DNA of 64,000 bases from Pseudonocardia sp. HH130630-07 (GTDB lineage: Bacteria; Actinomycetota; Actinomycetes; Mycobacteriales; Pseudonocardiaceae), in assembly GCF_001698125.1 (NCBI RefSeq), contig NZ_CP013854.1:5890001-5954000 (forward strand). Direction: 5' to 3'. The translations under genes were made by a program, and so were the position numbers. The notes under the pieces are model-generated. The model ran no database searches, was not told the DNA's origin, and worked only from the letters and a program-made list of their open reading frames with translations. Each line of letters opens with the position of its first letter. Positions within the stretch are counted from its first letter, which is position 1. Of this stretch, positions 16,901-25,131 are shown piece by piece.

Positions 16901-18337
16901 ATGTCCGTCAGTCCCACCGTTCCGCGTCCGGCGAGCGAACCGGAGCCGGCCGAGAGCGTCATCGCCGGGCTCGTGGCGCGGGCCCGCTCCGCGCAGCGCG
17001 TCGCCGCCGGCTACGACCAGGACCGGATCGACGACGTCGTCGCCGGCGTGGCCTGGGCGATCTACCGCCCCGACCGGGCGAGGGAGCTCGCCGAGCTGGC
17101 CGTGGCCGACACCGGCCTCGGCAACGTCGAGGACAAGATCGCGAAGAACCGGCGCAAGACCCTCGGCACGCTGCGCGACCTGACCGGGGCCCGGTCGGTC
17201 GGCGTCATCGAGGAGTCCCCCGGGGACGGCCTGGTCTCCTACGCCAAGCCGATGGGGGTGATCGCCGCCGTCTGCCCCTCCACGAACCCGGCGGCCACAC
17301 CGGCGAACAAGACGATGATGGCGCTCAAGGGGCGCAACGCGGTGATCCTCTCCCCCTCGCCCAAGGGGGCCTCGACCTGCCGGCTGCTCGTCGACCACAT
17401 GCGGGCCGAGCTGCGGAAGGTCGGGGCGCCGGAGGACCTCGTGCAGATGGTGGAGCGGCCCAGCAAGGACCTGACCTACGAGCTCATGCGCCAGGCCGAT
17501 CTCGTCGTCGTCACGGGGTCGCAGCGCAACGTGCGCCAGGCCTACAGCAGCGGCACCCCGGCCATCGGGGTCGGCGCCGGGAACGCACCGGTGATCGTCG
17601 ACGACAGCGCGGACGTCCCGGCGGCCGCGGAGAAGATCCGGCGCAGCAAGACCTTCGACAACGCCACGAGCTGCTCCTCGGAGAACTCGGTGCACATCCA
17701 CACCGCGTGCTACGACGCGACGATCGACGCGCTGCGGGCCGAGGGCGGCTATCTGCTCACCGGCGCGGAGAAGGAGCGGTTGCAGCGGGTCATGTGGCCG
17801 GACGGGAAACTGAGCTCCGCAGTGACGGCGCAGTCCGCCGCGACGATCGCCGAGCTCGCCGGGCTCGACTCCCCCGAGGCCCGCTCGGCGGCGTTCTTCC
17901 TGGTGACCGAGGACGGCGTCGGGCCGGAGTTCCCGTTCTCCGGGGAGAAGCTCTCCGTCGTCCTCACCGTCTACCGGTTCACCGACCTCGACGAGTGCCT
18001 GGACCGCATCCAGCGGCTGCTGGACTTCCAGGGCGCCGGGCACTCCTGCGGCATCCACACCGCCGACATCACCCGGGCCGAGCGGGTGGCCGCCCGGCTG
18101 GAGGTCGCACGGGTACTGGTCAACCAGGCGCACTGCTTCGGCACCGGCGGCGGCTTCGACAACGGGCTCGGCTTCACCCTCACGATTGGCGCCGGGACCT
18201 GGGCCGGGAACAGCATCAGCGACAACCTGTCCTACCGGCACTTCCTCAACATCACCCGGCTGTCCACGGTGATCCCGGAGCGGATCCCGACCGAGGACCA
18301 GCTCTGGGGCCGCTACCACGAGACCTACGGACGGTGA
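16901..18337 (+). CDS. sauS: CoA-acylating aldehyde dehydrogenase, sulfoacetaldehyde dehydrogenase-like
   Basis: This 478-residue enzyme belongs to the acylating aldehyde dehydrogenases (EutE, AdhE N-terminal, SauS). The catalytic Cys is in NATSCSSENS near residue 257, and the nucleotide-binding part has VVVTGSQRNVRQAY and IGVGAGNAPV. The PSTNPAATPANK stretch near residue 127 and the C-terminal NQAHCFGTGGGFDNGL segment (where EutE-type enzymes close the acyl site) are both present. With a CoA ligase directly downstream and xsc in the same region, the best reading is sulfoacetyl-CoA reduction to sulfoacetaldehyde with NAD(P)H. Alternative: another short acyl-CoA such as malonyl-CoA, favoured only by the MatC-like carrier. 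The ligase begins 4 nt after its stop. Confidence 0.78.
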   Translation: MSVSPTVPRPASEPEPAESVIAGLVARARSAQRVAAGYDQDRIDDVVAGVAWAIYRPDRARELAELAVADTGLGNVEDKIAKNRRKTLGTLRDLTGARSVGVIEESPGDGLVSYAKPMGVIAAVCPSTNPAATPANKTMMALKGRNAVILSPSPKGASTCRLLVDHMRAELRKVGAPEDLVQMVERPSKDLTYELMRQADLVVVTGSQRNVRQAYSSGTPAIGVGAGNAPVIVDDSADVPAAAEKIRRSKTFDNATSCSSENSVHIHTACYDATIDALRAEGGYLLTGAEKERLQRVMWPDGKLSSAVTAQSAATIAELAGLDSPEARSAAFFLVTEDGVGPEFPFSGEKLSVVLTVYRFTDLDECLDRIQRLLDFQGAGHSCGIHTADITRAERVAARLEVARVLVNQAHCFGTGGGFDNGLGFTLTIGAGTWAGNSISDNLSYRHFLNITRLSTVIPERIPTEDQLWGRYHETYGR

Positions 18338-18341
18338 GCCG

Positions 18342-19493
18342 ATGAACCTGCTGGAGCACCAGGGCAAGGAACTGTTCGCGAGCACCGGCATCCCGGTGCC
18401 GACCGGCCGGGTGGTGTCCACCGTGGACGCCGCGGCGTCGGCCGCCGAGATCGTCGGCGGCCGGGTCGTCCTCAAGAGCCAGATCGGGACCGGGAAGCGG
18501 GGCAAGTCCGGTGGCATCCTGTTCGCCGACGACCCCGGGCAGGCCGCCGCGGCGGCCGGACGGCTGCTCGGCAGCGAGATCGCCGGCTTCCGGGTGGACC
18601 GGCTGCTGGTCGAGCAGGGCGTGGACATCGACCGCGAGCTCTACACGGCGCTGCTCAACGACCCCGCGACGAAGGGACCGCTGCTGCTGTTCGGTGCCCA
18701 CGGCGGGATGGACGTCGAGGAGGCCGGCCCCGGGGCGGTCGCCCGGCTGCCGATCGACATCCGCCGGGGGCCCGGCCGTGACGAGTGCCGCGAGCTGGTC
18801 GCGGGCGCGGCCGACCTGCCCGGCGACGTCGTCGACCGGATCGCCGATCTCATGCTCGCCGTGTACCGGCTCTACCGGACGCTCGAGGCCGATCTGGTCG
18901 AGATCAACCCGCTGGTCCTCACCGGCTCCGGCGAGGTCGTGGCGCTGGACAGCAAGATCTCGCTCGACCCCGGCGCCGTGCCCCGGCACCGGGAGCTCAC
19001 CGGGGAGCTCGTCGAGCAGGCTGCCCCGGCCGGGACCGAGCTGGAACGGCGCGGGCGCGAGCTCGGCCTGCAGTTCATCGAGCTCGACGGCGACGTCGGC
19101 GTGCTCGCCAACGGCGCCGGCCTGACGATGACCACGCTGGACGCCGTGCACCATCACGGCGGGCGTCCGGCGAACTTCCTGGAGATCGGCGGCGACGCCT
19201 ACACCAAGGCCACCCCCGCGCTGGACCTGGTGCTGCGCAACCCCCGGGTGCGGAGCTTGCTGGTCAACTTCTGCGGTGCGTTCGCGCGCACCGACGTCAT
19301 GACCGCCGGGGTGGTGCAGGCGATCGAGGAGCTGTCGCCGGACGTCCCGGTGTTCTTCTCGGTGCACGGCACCGGGGAGGCCGAGGCGGTCGCCCTGCTG
19401 GCCGACCGGCTCGGCGTCACGCCCTACGACCGGATGGACGACGCCGTCCGCGCGGCGGTGCGCGCCGCCGCCGGTGAGGAGGTTCCCGCGTGA
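18342..19493 (+). CDS. ADP-forming acyl-CoA ligase beta subunit (SucC-like), candidate sulfoacetate-CoA ligase
   Basis: This 383-residue protein resembles the succinyl-CoA synthetase beta chain: LLEHQGKELFASTGIPVPTG at the N terminus (ATP-grasp entry), a lysine-bearing KSQIGTGKRGKSGG loop near 47-60, ADLVEINPLVL near 185 (Mg/ATP Glu and Asn) and GNxAGLTMTTLD-type sequence near 265 leading to the CoA-ligase half. It pairs with the alpha subunit through a 4-nt overlap. The TCA enzyme is normally found elsewhere in actinobacterial genomes; placement behind an acylating dehydrogenase and with xsc argues for a specialised ADP-forming ligase, as reported for sulfoacetate use in some anaerobes. No experimental support in the sequence itself. 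Confidence 0.8.
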   Translation: MNLLEHQGKELFASTGIPVPTGRVVSTVDAAASAAEIVGGRVVLKSQIGTGKRGKSGGILFADDPGQAAAAAGRLLGSEIAGFRVDRLLVEQGVDIDRELYTALLNDPATKGPLLLFGAHGGMDVEEAGPGAVARLPIDIRRGPGRDECRELVAGAADLPGDVVDRIADLMLAVYRLYRTLEADLVEINPLVLTGSGEVVALDSKISLDPGAVPRHRELTGELVEQAAPAGTELERRGRELGLQFIELDGDVGVLANGAGLTMTTLDAVHHHGGRPANFLEIGGDAYTKATPALDLVLRNPRVRSLLVNFCGAFARTDVMTAGVVQAIEELSPDVPVFFSVHGTGEAEAVALLADRLGVTPYDRMDDAVRAAVRAAAGEEVPA

Positions 19494-20392
19494 TCATCAC
19501 CAGCGAGCACAACGTGATCGTCCAGGGCGTCACGGGCCGGCAGGGCTCGTTCTGGACCGAGCGGATGGCCGAGTGCGGCACCGCGGTCGTCGCGGGGGCG
19601 AGCCCGGGCAAGGGCGGCCGTACCGCCGCCGGGGTCCCGGTGTACGACTCGGTCGCCGAGGCGGCCCGCGAGCACCGGCTGGACGCGAGCGTGCTGTTCG
19701 TGCCGCCGCTCGCGGCGAAGACGGCGGCACTGGACGCGATCCGGGCCGGGGTCCGCCGGATCGTGCTGCTCACCGAGCACGTGCCCTACCAGGACGTCAT
19801 GTACGTGCTGGCCGAGGCCGGGACCTACGGGGCGCAGGTGCTCGGCCCGAACACCGCCGGTCTCGTCGTGCCCGGCCGGTCCTCGGTCGGGATCATGCCC
19901 GGCTTCGCCCGGAACATATTCCGGCCCGGCCGGGTGGGGGTGCTCTCGCGCAGCGGGAGCCTCGGCACCCTGGTGTCGCTCAACCTGGTCGACGCCGGGT
20001 ACGGGCAGTCGGCGTTCATCGGCATCGGCGGCGACCCCATCCTCGGCACCACGACCCTGGACGCGGTGCGCGAGCTGGACCGGGACTCCGGGACCGACGC
20101 GGTCGTGCTCGTCGGCGAGATCGGCGGGGCGATGGAGGAGGAGGCCGCCGGGTACATCGCGACGATGACGAAGCCGGTGGTCGCCTTCGTCGCCGGTCGC
20201 AGCGCGCCCCCGGACACCCGGATGGGACACGCGGGCGCGATCGTCAGCGGCAACCGGGGCACCGGCGCGTCCAAGGTGGAGGCCCTGCGGGGTGCCGGGG
20301 TCACGGTCGTCGACGTGCCCGGGCAGATTCCCGGCGCGCTGCGCGCGCACGGGATCGTGCCCACCGGCGACCGGGACCACGTCCCGGCCTGA
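19490..20392 (+). CDS. ADP-forming acyl-CoA ligase alpha subunit (SucD-like), candidate sulfoacetate-CoA ligase
   Basis: This 300-residue alpha chain has the N-terminal CoA-binding Rossmann fold (VIVQGVTGRQGSFWTERMAE, TAAGVPVYDSVAEA), the LLTEHVPYQDV segment and the active-site histidine in MGHAGAIVSG at about residue 246, which is phosphorylated during catalysis in succinyl-CoA synthetases. GTG start at 19490 overlaps the beta-subunit stop. Last gene of the plus-strand operon that begins with aconitase X; it converges with a LysR gene 44 bp later. Expected reaction: acid + CoA + ATP to acyl-CoA + ADP + phosphate. Sulfoacetate as acid is inference from neighbours. Confidence 0.8.
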   Translation: MIITSEHNVIVQGVTGRQGSFWTERMAECGTAVVAGASPGKGGRTAAGVPVYDSVAEAAREHRLDASVLFVPPLAAKTAALDAIRAGVRRIVLLTEHVPYQDVMYVLAEAGTYGAQVLGPNTAGLVVPGRSSVGIMPGFARNIFRPGRVGVLSRSGSLGTLVSLNLVDAGYGQSAFIGIGGDPILGTTTLDAVRELDRDSGTDAVVLVGEIGGAMEEEAAGYIATMTKPVVAFVAGRSAPPDTRMGHAGAIVSGNRGTGASKVEALRGAGVTVVDVPGQIPGALRAHGIVPTGDRDHVPA

Positions 20393-20436
20393 CCCGTCAC
20401 CGGGCCCCGCCGCGGTCACGGCGGGGCCCGCGCCGC

Positions 20437-21366
20437 TCAGGACGGCGCCGGGCCCGGACGGCCCGCCGGCTGTGACCGCAGCGCCTGCCCGATCAGGGCG
20501 GCCGCGTCCCCGGACGGCGCGGCCGCCGACCGCCACACCGCACGCAGCCGGCGCTCCAGGTCGATCCCGGTCGTCGGCACCTCGACCAGGCGGTGCGCGG
20601 CGATGTCGTCGGTGACGACCAGCCCGCTCAGCAACGCCGGCCCGGCCCCGGTCACCGCCGTGCTGCGGATCGCCGCACTGGACCCGAGCTCCAGCAGCGG
20701 CGGCACCGGCGTCGTCCCGCACGCGGCGAGGGCCCGCTCGGCGGTGTCCCGGGTGCCGGAACCGGGCTCGCGGGTGAGCAGCGGGGTCCTGGCCAGCTCC
20801 TCCGGTCCGACGGGCCGCCGGCGCCGGGCCCACGGATGGTCCGGCCCGACGACGAGCACCAGCCGGTCGTGCCCGACGGTGCGGGTCCGCAGCCCGGGGA
20901 GCACCTGCGGGGACTCGATGAAGCCGACGTCGACACCGCCGTCGCGGACGAGTTCGCACACCCGGGTCGAGTTCGTGACCTGCAGGCCGACCCGCACGTC
21001 CGGCGCGCTGCGCCGCAGGCCGGCGAGCCAGCCGGGCAGCAGGTGCTCGGCGACGGTGAGGCTCGCCGCGACCCGCAGCGCCGCGGTGGCGCGGGTACGG
21101 AGCAGCTCCACGCCGTCGCGCAGCGCGGCGTACTCGTCGAGCACCCGCTGCGCCCAGCCGCCGACGAGCTCACCGGCCTCGGTGAGCACCGAGCCGCGCC
21201 GGGAGCGGTCGAGCAGCCGCAGGCCCAGCCGGCGCTCCAGTGTGGTCATCCGCTTGCTCGCCGACGGCTGGCTCATCCCGAGCCGGGCCGCGGCGAGCCC
21301 GAGGCTGCCGCACTCCCCCACGAGCACGAGCAGCCGCAGCGTCTCCGGATCGGGGTCCTCGCTCAT
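20437..21366 (-). CDS. LysR-family transcriptional regulator paired with a YeiH-type exporter
   Basis: This 309-residue LysR protein has the N-terminal winged HTH (LVGECGSLGLAAARLGMSQP, SASKRMTTLERRLGLRLLDR, residues 11-60) and the usual two-lobed effector domain from about residue 95. Its start is 15 bp from a perfect 15-bp palindrome of the T-N11-A class and 86 bp from the divergent YeiH-type exporter gene. LysR-YeiH pairs are widespread (YeiE-YeiH in enterobacteria, where YeiE responds to sulfite), so the likely effector is sulfite or a sulfonate-pathway intermediate; this is inference. Confidence 0.87.
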   Translation of the reverse strand: MSEDPDPETLRLLVLVGECGSLGLAAARLGMSQPSASKRMTTLERRLGLRLLDRSRRGSVLTEAGELVGGWAQRVLDEYAALRDGVELLRTRATAALRVAASLTVAEHLLPGWLAGLRRSAPDVRVGLQVTNSTRVCELVRDGGVDVGFIESPQVLPGLRTRTVGHDRLVLVVGPDHPWARRRRPVGPEELARTPLLTREPGSGTRDTAERALAACGTTPVPPLLELGSSAAIRSTAVTGAGPALLSGLVVTDDIAAHRLVEVPTTGIDLERRLRAVWRSAAAPSGDAAALIGQALRSQPAGRPGPAPS

Positions 21367-21380
21367 GGCCGTCCCTGCAC

Positions 21381-21395
21381 ATTCCGCGGCGGAAT
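21381..21395. promoter_or_regulatory. LysR operator palindrome (T-N11-A)
   Basis: ATTCCGC and GCGGAAT flank one central G, a perfect 15-bp palindrome that contains T-N11-A with correct dyad symmetry. It lies between the divergent LysR (start 21366) and YeiH-type (start 21453) genes, the classic place for LysR autoregulation and target activation. Confidence 0.7.
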
Positions 21396-21452
21396 GGGGT
21401 CGAAGGTGATCAGTGGGTACCGGGGTCCCGCGGCCGGGCGCACCGTCGGAGC

Positions 21453-22475
21453 ATGACGACGACCGAGGACGACGAGGTCCGGACCAGCAGGGCCGACCGG
21501 CTCCGGGGCACGCTCCGCGCCGTCGGGCCCGGCCTGCTCACGGTCGCGGTCGGCACCGGTGCCGCGCTCGCGGTCAACCGGCTGCTGCCCGCGGTCAGCG
21601 CGCTCACCGTCGCCGTCGTCCTGGGGGTCGTCGTGGGCCAAGCGCTGCCCGCGTCGACCCGCGCCGGGCTGCAGTGGGCGACGAAGAAGCTGCTCCGGCT
21701 CGGGGTGGTCCTGCTCGGCCTGCAGCTGAGCCTGAGCCAGGTGCTCGGGCTCGGCGCCGGGACGGTCGCGGCCGTCGTCGCGACGGTGCTGCTCGCGTTC
21801 TTCGGCACGCTCGCCCTCGGCCGGCTGGTCGGGGTGTCGCGCGGCCTCGGGCTGATGGTGGCGACCGGGTTCTCGATCTGCGGTGCGTCGGCCATCGCCG
21901 CCATGGACAGCGTGAGCGAGACCGAGAAGGAGGACGTCGCGACCGGCGTCACCCTGGTGACCCTCTACGGCAGCATCGCGATCGCGCTGGTGCCGCTGCT
22001 CGGCTCGGCGATGGGTATGGGCCCGGAGCAGCTCGGGATCTGGGCCGGCCTGAGCGTGCACGAGGTCGCCCAGGTGGTCGCGGCCGCGTCGCCGGCCGGG
22101 GCGGCGGCGGTCGCCGTCGCGGTCGTCGTGAAGCTGACCCGGGTGGTGCTGCTCGCCCCGATGGTGGCCGGGGTGAGCCTGCTGGAGCGCCGCCGCGGCG
22201 CCGGCACCGGGGCCCGGCCGCCGATCGTCCCGCTGTTCGTGGTCGGTTTCCTGGTCATGCTCGGGGTCCGCACCACGGGCCTCGTGCCCGACGGCGTGGT
22301 CTCGGTCGTGCAGGTCACGACGACCGTGCTGTTCGCCGCCGCCCTGTTCGGGCTGGGCAGCGCGGTCCGGATCGGTGCTCTGCTGCGGACCGGGCGGCGC
22401 GGGATCGTGCTCGGCGCGCTGTCGACGCTGCTGGTCGGCGCGGTCGGCCTGGCCGCGGTCGCGGTGGCCGGCTGA
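21453..22475 (+). CDS. YeiH-family putative sulfate/sulfite exporter
   Basis: This 340-residue membrane protein with about ten hydrophobic segments belongs to the COG2855 (YeiH, Cons_hypoth698) family. Characteristic segments are RLGVVLLGLQLSL, VATGFSICGASAIAAM near residue 150 and LWAGLSVHEVAQVVAAA-type sequence near 200. Members named TauZ occur beside taurine and sulfonate genes and are proposed to export the sulfite or sulfate released by Xsc. With xsc 3.6 kb away and a dedicated LysR regulator, the same role is likely here. Its stop is 5 bp from the end of the convergent VWA gene. Confidence 0.82.
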   Translation: MTTTEDDEVRTSRADRLRGTLRAVGPGLLTVAVGTGAALAVNRLLPAVSALTVAVVLGVVVGQALPASTRAGLQWATKKLLRLGVVLLGLQLSLSQVLGLGAGTVAAVVATVLLAFFGTLALGRLVGVSRGLGLMVATGFSICGASAIAAMDSVSETEKEDVATGVTLVTLYGSIAIALVPLLGSAMGMGPEQLGIWAGLSVHEVAQVVAAASPAGAAAVAVAVVVKLTRVVLLAPMVAGVSLLERRRGAGTGARPPIVPLFVVGFLVMLGVRTTGLVPDGVVSVVQVTTTVLFAAALFGLGSAVRIGALLRTGRRGIVLGALSTLLVGAVGLAAVAVAG

Positions 22476-22480
22476 GCCGG

Positions 22481-24184
22481 TCACCGGCGGCACCGCCGCA
22501 GGAGCCCGGCGACCTCGCCGACGGTGGCCGGGGTCGGCACCGTCGCCGCGGCGAGGATCACCGACCGCGGGTAGTAGGCGCCCAGGTCGCGGCCCAGGCC
22601 CAGCCCGAGCACCTCGCACCCGGCCCGGGTCGCGGCGTCGACGACGCCCGTCAGGTGCCGGTCGAGCAGTCCCCCGTCGTCGTCGGCGGCCGTGGTCGCG
22701 CTCTCCGCCGGGCCGCCGTCGGACAGGACGAGCACGATCCGGCGCCGGAACCCGGACCCGGCGGTGCGGCGCACGGCCCAGTCGACCGCCTCGCCGTCGA
22801 GTCCCTCCCGGAACAGGTCCTGTGCCAGCAGTGCGGCGATCCCGTGCCGTCCGCGCCGCCACGGCTCGCCGGCCTCCTTCAGCACGACGTGCAGCCGCTC
22901 GGCGACCCGCCCGGGCCGGGCCGGGCGGCGGGCGCGGTGCCAGTCCCGGCGCGCGCGGCCGCCGTTCCAGGACGACGTCGTGAACCCGAGCACCGCACAC
23001 GGGACACCCGCCTCGTCCAGCGCGCGGGCGAGCACGTCGACCAGCACCGCGGAGAACTCCGCGTGCCGGCGCATCGAGCCCGAGCAGTCCAGCAGCAGGG
23101 TCACGTGGGCGTCGGCCAGCGGGGCGGTGGCGGCGTCGCGGAAGACCCGGCGCTCGCCGGGCGAGGCGACCAGCGCGGCCAGCCGGCGGCCGTCCACCCG
23201 GCCGGTCTCCAGGCCGTGCTCCCACCCGTCGTCGACGGGGGTCGTCAGCTCGGCCCGCAGCCGGCGGACCAGTGCCCGCCGGCCGGCGGGCGACCGGGCC
23301 AGGAGCTCGTCGAGCCGGGCGCGGTGCTCGGCGAGCCGGGCCGGGCGCACGAGATCCGCGGCGCGGCACTGCCGGTCGTGCGCGGTGGTGAACACCCGGT
23401 ACCCGGACCGCTCCCCCGCCGTCGCGTGCGCGGCGTCGCCGTCGTCCGCACCGGGCGGGTCGTCGGCGCCGTGGCCGAGCAGCCGGGCCAGCGCCCGCTC
23501 CCCGGCCGACCGGGCGGCCCGGGGCCCGGCCGGGGACTCCGGCCCGGCCAGCTCCGCGACCCGTTCGGCGAGGTCGCGGGCGTGCCCGGCGAAGCGGTCC
23601 TGGTCACCGCGGTGGCGGCGCAGCAGCGCGAGGTCGGCGCCGATCCGCGGGCCCAGCGCGAAGCGGGGCGCCTCGGTGACCCGCTCGGTCTCCGGCGGGT
23701 TCGGGTCGCCGTTGATCCGGAACCGGGCCATCTCGGCGACGGTGTGCAGCAGGAGGCCGACGGCGGTGCCGGTCAGGCCGGCGTCGTGCGCGGCGACGGC
23801 CCAGTGCCGGAACCGGTGCCGCAGGTTCGCCCGCACGCCCGGCAGCTCGTCCGGGACCAGGCTCTCCACCCGCAGCTGTTCGAGCAGGTCCAGGACGTAG
23901 CGCGCCACCGGGGTGTCCGGCCGGTACGCCCGGTGCCGGGCCGGGTCGGAGTACCGCAGCTGCATCGCGACCCCGTCCGCCGCACCGCGCAGGCAGGCCG
24001 GGTCGTCCCGGGCCGCGTCGACCTGCAGGTGCGGGGCCAGCGCGGCGCCGAAGCGCTCGCCGTCGGACAGCAGGTGCCCGCGGAACCACACGGCGGCCAC
24101 GCCGGACAGGGCCCGCGCGGTCCCCGCGGCGAGCTCCTCGGCGGCCCGCACCTCGCGCAGGGCCGTGCCCGTCGCTGGGTTCAC
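22481..24184 (-). CDS. VWA-domain protein, CobT-like
   Basis: This 567-residue protein consists of a long helical N-terminal region (about 1-350, no membrane segments) and a C-terminal von Willebrand A domain. The MIDAS site is seen as LLLDCSGSMRRH near residue 366 (DxSxS), with the later LVLSDGGPAES completing the metal site. This layout is that of CobT of aerobic cobaltochelatase and of related CoxE/NorD proteins, which work with a MoxR/CobS-type AAA+ ATPase to insert or remodel metal centres. The GTG start overlaps the stop of the preceding ATPase (GTGA). There are no cobalamin genes nearby, so a cobaltochelatase role is not supported; a helper for an enzyme in this locus is more plausible. 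Confidence 0.78.
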   Translation of the reverse strand: MNPATGTALREVRAAEELAAGTARALSGVAAVWFRGHLLSDGERFGAALAPHLQVDAARDDPACLRGAADGVAMQLRYSDPARHRAYRPDTPVARYVLDLLEQLRVESLVPDELPGVRANLRHRFRHWAVAAHDAGLTGTAVGLLLHTVAEMARFRINGDPNPPETERVTEAPRFALGPRIGADLALLRRHRGDQDRFAGHARDLAERVAELAGPESPAGPRAARSAGERALARLLGHGADDPPGADDGDAAHATAGERSGYRVFTTAHDRQCRAADLVRPARLAEHRARLDELLARSPAGRRALVRRLRAELTTPVDDGWEHGLETGRVDGRRLAALVASPGERRVFRDAATAPLADAHVTLLLDCSGSMRRHAEFSAVLVDVLARALDEAGVPCAVLGFTTSSWNGGRARRDWHRARRPARPGRVAERLHVVLKEAGEPWRRGRHGIAALLAQDLFREGLDGEAVDWAVRRTAGSGFRRRIVLVLSDGGPAESATTAADDDGGLLDRHLTGVVDAATRAGCEVLGLGLGRDLGAYYPRSVILAAATVPTPATVGEVAGLLRRCRR

Positions 24185-25131
24185 GCGGTCTCGGCGAGCG
24201 CCGGCTCGTCGTCGAAGCAGCGCTGGTAGTACTCGGCGAGCACCTGCTGCTCGTCGTCGGAGCACCGGTTCGCGAACGACAGCCGGAACGCCAGCGCGGT
24301 GTCCCCGAACAGCACCGTGTTCTCCGCCCAGGTGATGACCGTGCGCGGCGACATCAGGGTGGACAGGTCACCGGTCGCGTACCCGGTGCGGGTGAGCCCC
24401 GCCAGCGCGACCATCGCCGCGGCCGGGTCCCGGTCGCCGTGCACCGGCAGCCGCGGGACCCGGGCCCGGACGACGGCGACCTCCTCCGCCGGTGGCAGGT
24501 GGTCCAGCCGGGCGACGATGTTCCACCGGTCGAGCTGGGCGTGGTTCAGCCGCTGGACACCGTGGTAGGGCCCGCCCTGGTTGCCGAGGCCGACCGTGTT
24601 CGCCGTCGCGAACAGCCGGAACCCCGGGTGCGCCCGGATCACCTCGTTGCGTTCGAGCAGGGTGAAGGTGCCGTCGCGTTCGAGCAGCCGCTGCAGCACG
24701 AACATGACGTCCGGGCGGCCGGCGTCGTACTCGTCGAGGACCAGCGCGATCGGCCGGCGCAGCGCCCAGGGCAGCATGCCCTCCTGGAACTCGGTCACCG
24801 CCGTCCCGTCCCGTACGACGACGGCGTCCCGGCCCACGAGGTCCATCCGGCCCAGCTGGCCGTCCAGGTTGACCCGGACGCAGCCCCAGTTCAGCCGGGC
24901 CGCGATCTGCTCGATGTGCGTCGACTTGCCGGTGCCGTGCCCGCCCTGGACCAGCACCCTGCGGTCGTGGGAGAACCCGGCGAGCAGCGCGAGGGTGACG
25001 TCGCGCTGGAAGCGGAAGGAGTCGTCGCGCTCGGGTACGTGCGGGCCGGGCGCGGCGAAGCCCGGCACGACGAGATCGGTGTCGATCCCGAAGACCTCGC
25101 GCACGGCGACCCCGGTCTCCGGCCCGCTCAC
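24181..25131 (-). CDS. AAA+ ATPase, CobS/MoxR-like
   Basis: This 316-residue ATPase has Walker A GGHGTGKST at residues 63-71, Walker B VLDEYDAG at 131-138, and a sensor region FRLFATANTVGLGNQGG, the pattern of CobS. The N-terminal segment FGIDTDLVVPGF also recalls CobS. It forms a unit with the following VWA protein, and its GTG start overlaps the IclR stop (GTGA at 25128-25131). A long open frame continues upstream on this strand through the IclR gene but is a shadow. AAA+/VWA pairs of this kind drive metal insertion or cofactor activation; the client here is unknown, with aconitase X or Xsc as neighbouring candidates. Confidence 0.82.
   Translation of the reverse strand: MSGPETGVAVREVFGIDTDLVVPGFAAPGPHVPERDDSFRFQRDVTLALLAGFSHDRRVLVQGGHGTGKSTHIEQIAARLNWGCVRVNLDGQLGRMDLVGRDAVVVRDGTAVTEFQEGMLPWALRRPIALVLDEYDAGRPDVMFVLQRLLERDGTFTLLERNEVIRAHPGFRLFATANTVGLGNQGGPYHGVQRLNHAQLDRWNIVARLDHLPPAEEVAVVRARVPRLPVHGDRDPAAAMVALAGLTRTGYATGDLSTLMSPRTVITWAENTVLFGDTALAFRLSFANRCSDDEQQVLAEYYQRCFDDEPALAETA

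Noticed and set aside
18342..20392. Housekeeping succinyl-CoA synthetase sucCD
   Set aside because: Operon context with aconitase X, carrier and SauS-like dehydrogenase points to a pathway-specific ligase, though sequence alone cannot exclude succinate use.
21413..24229. 938-residue plus-strand frame across the YeiH-type and VWA genes
   Set aside because: Spans two oppositely oriented genes with firm motif evidence and has no recognisable domain.
22481..25131. Aerobic cobaltochelatase subunits CobS/CobT for vitamin B12
   Set aside because: No cobN or other cobalamin genes in the window and coupling to IclR opposite xsc; only the fold is similar.
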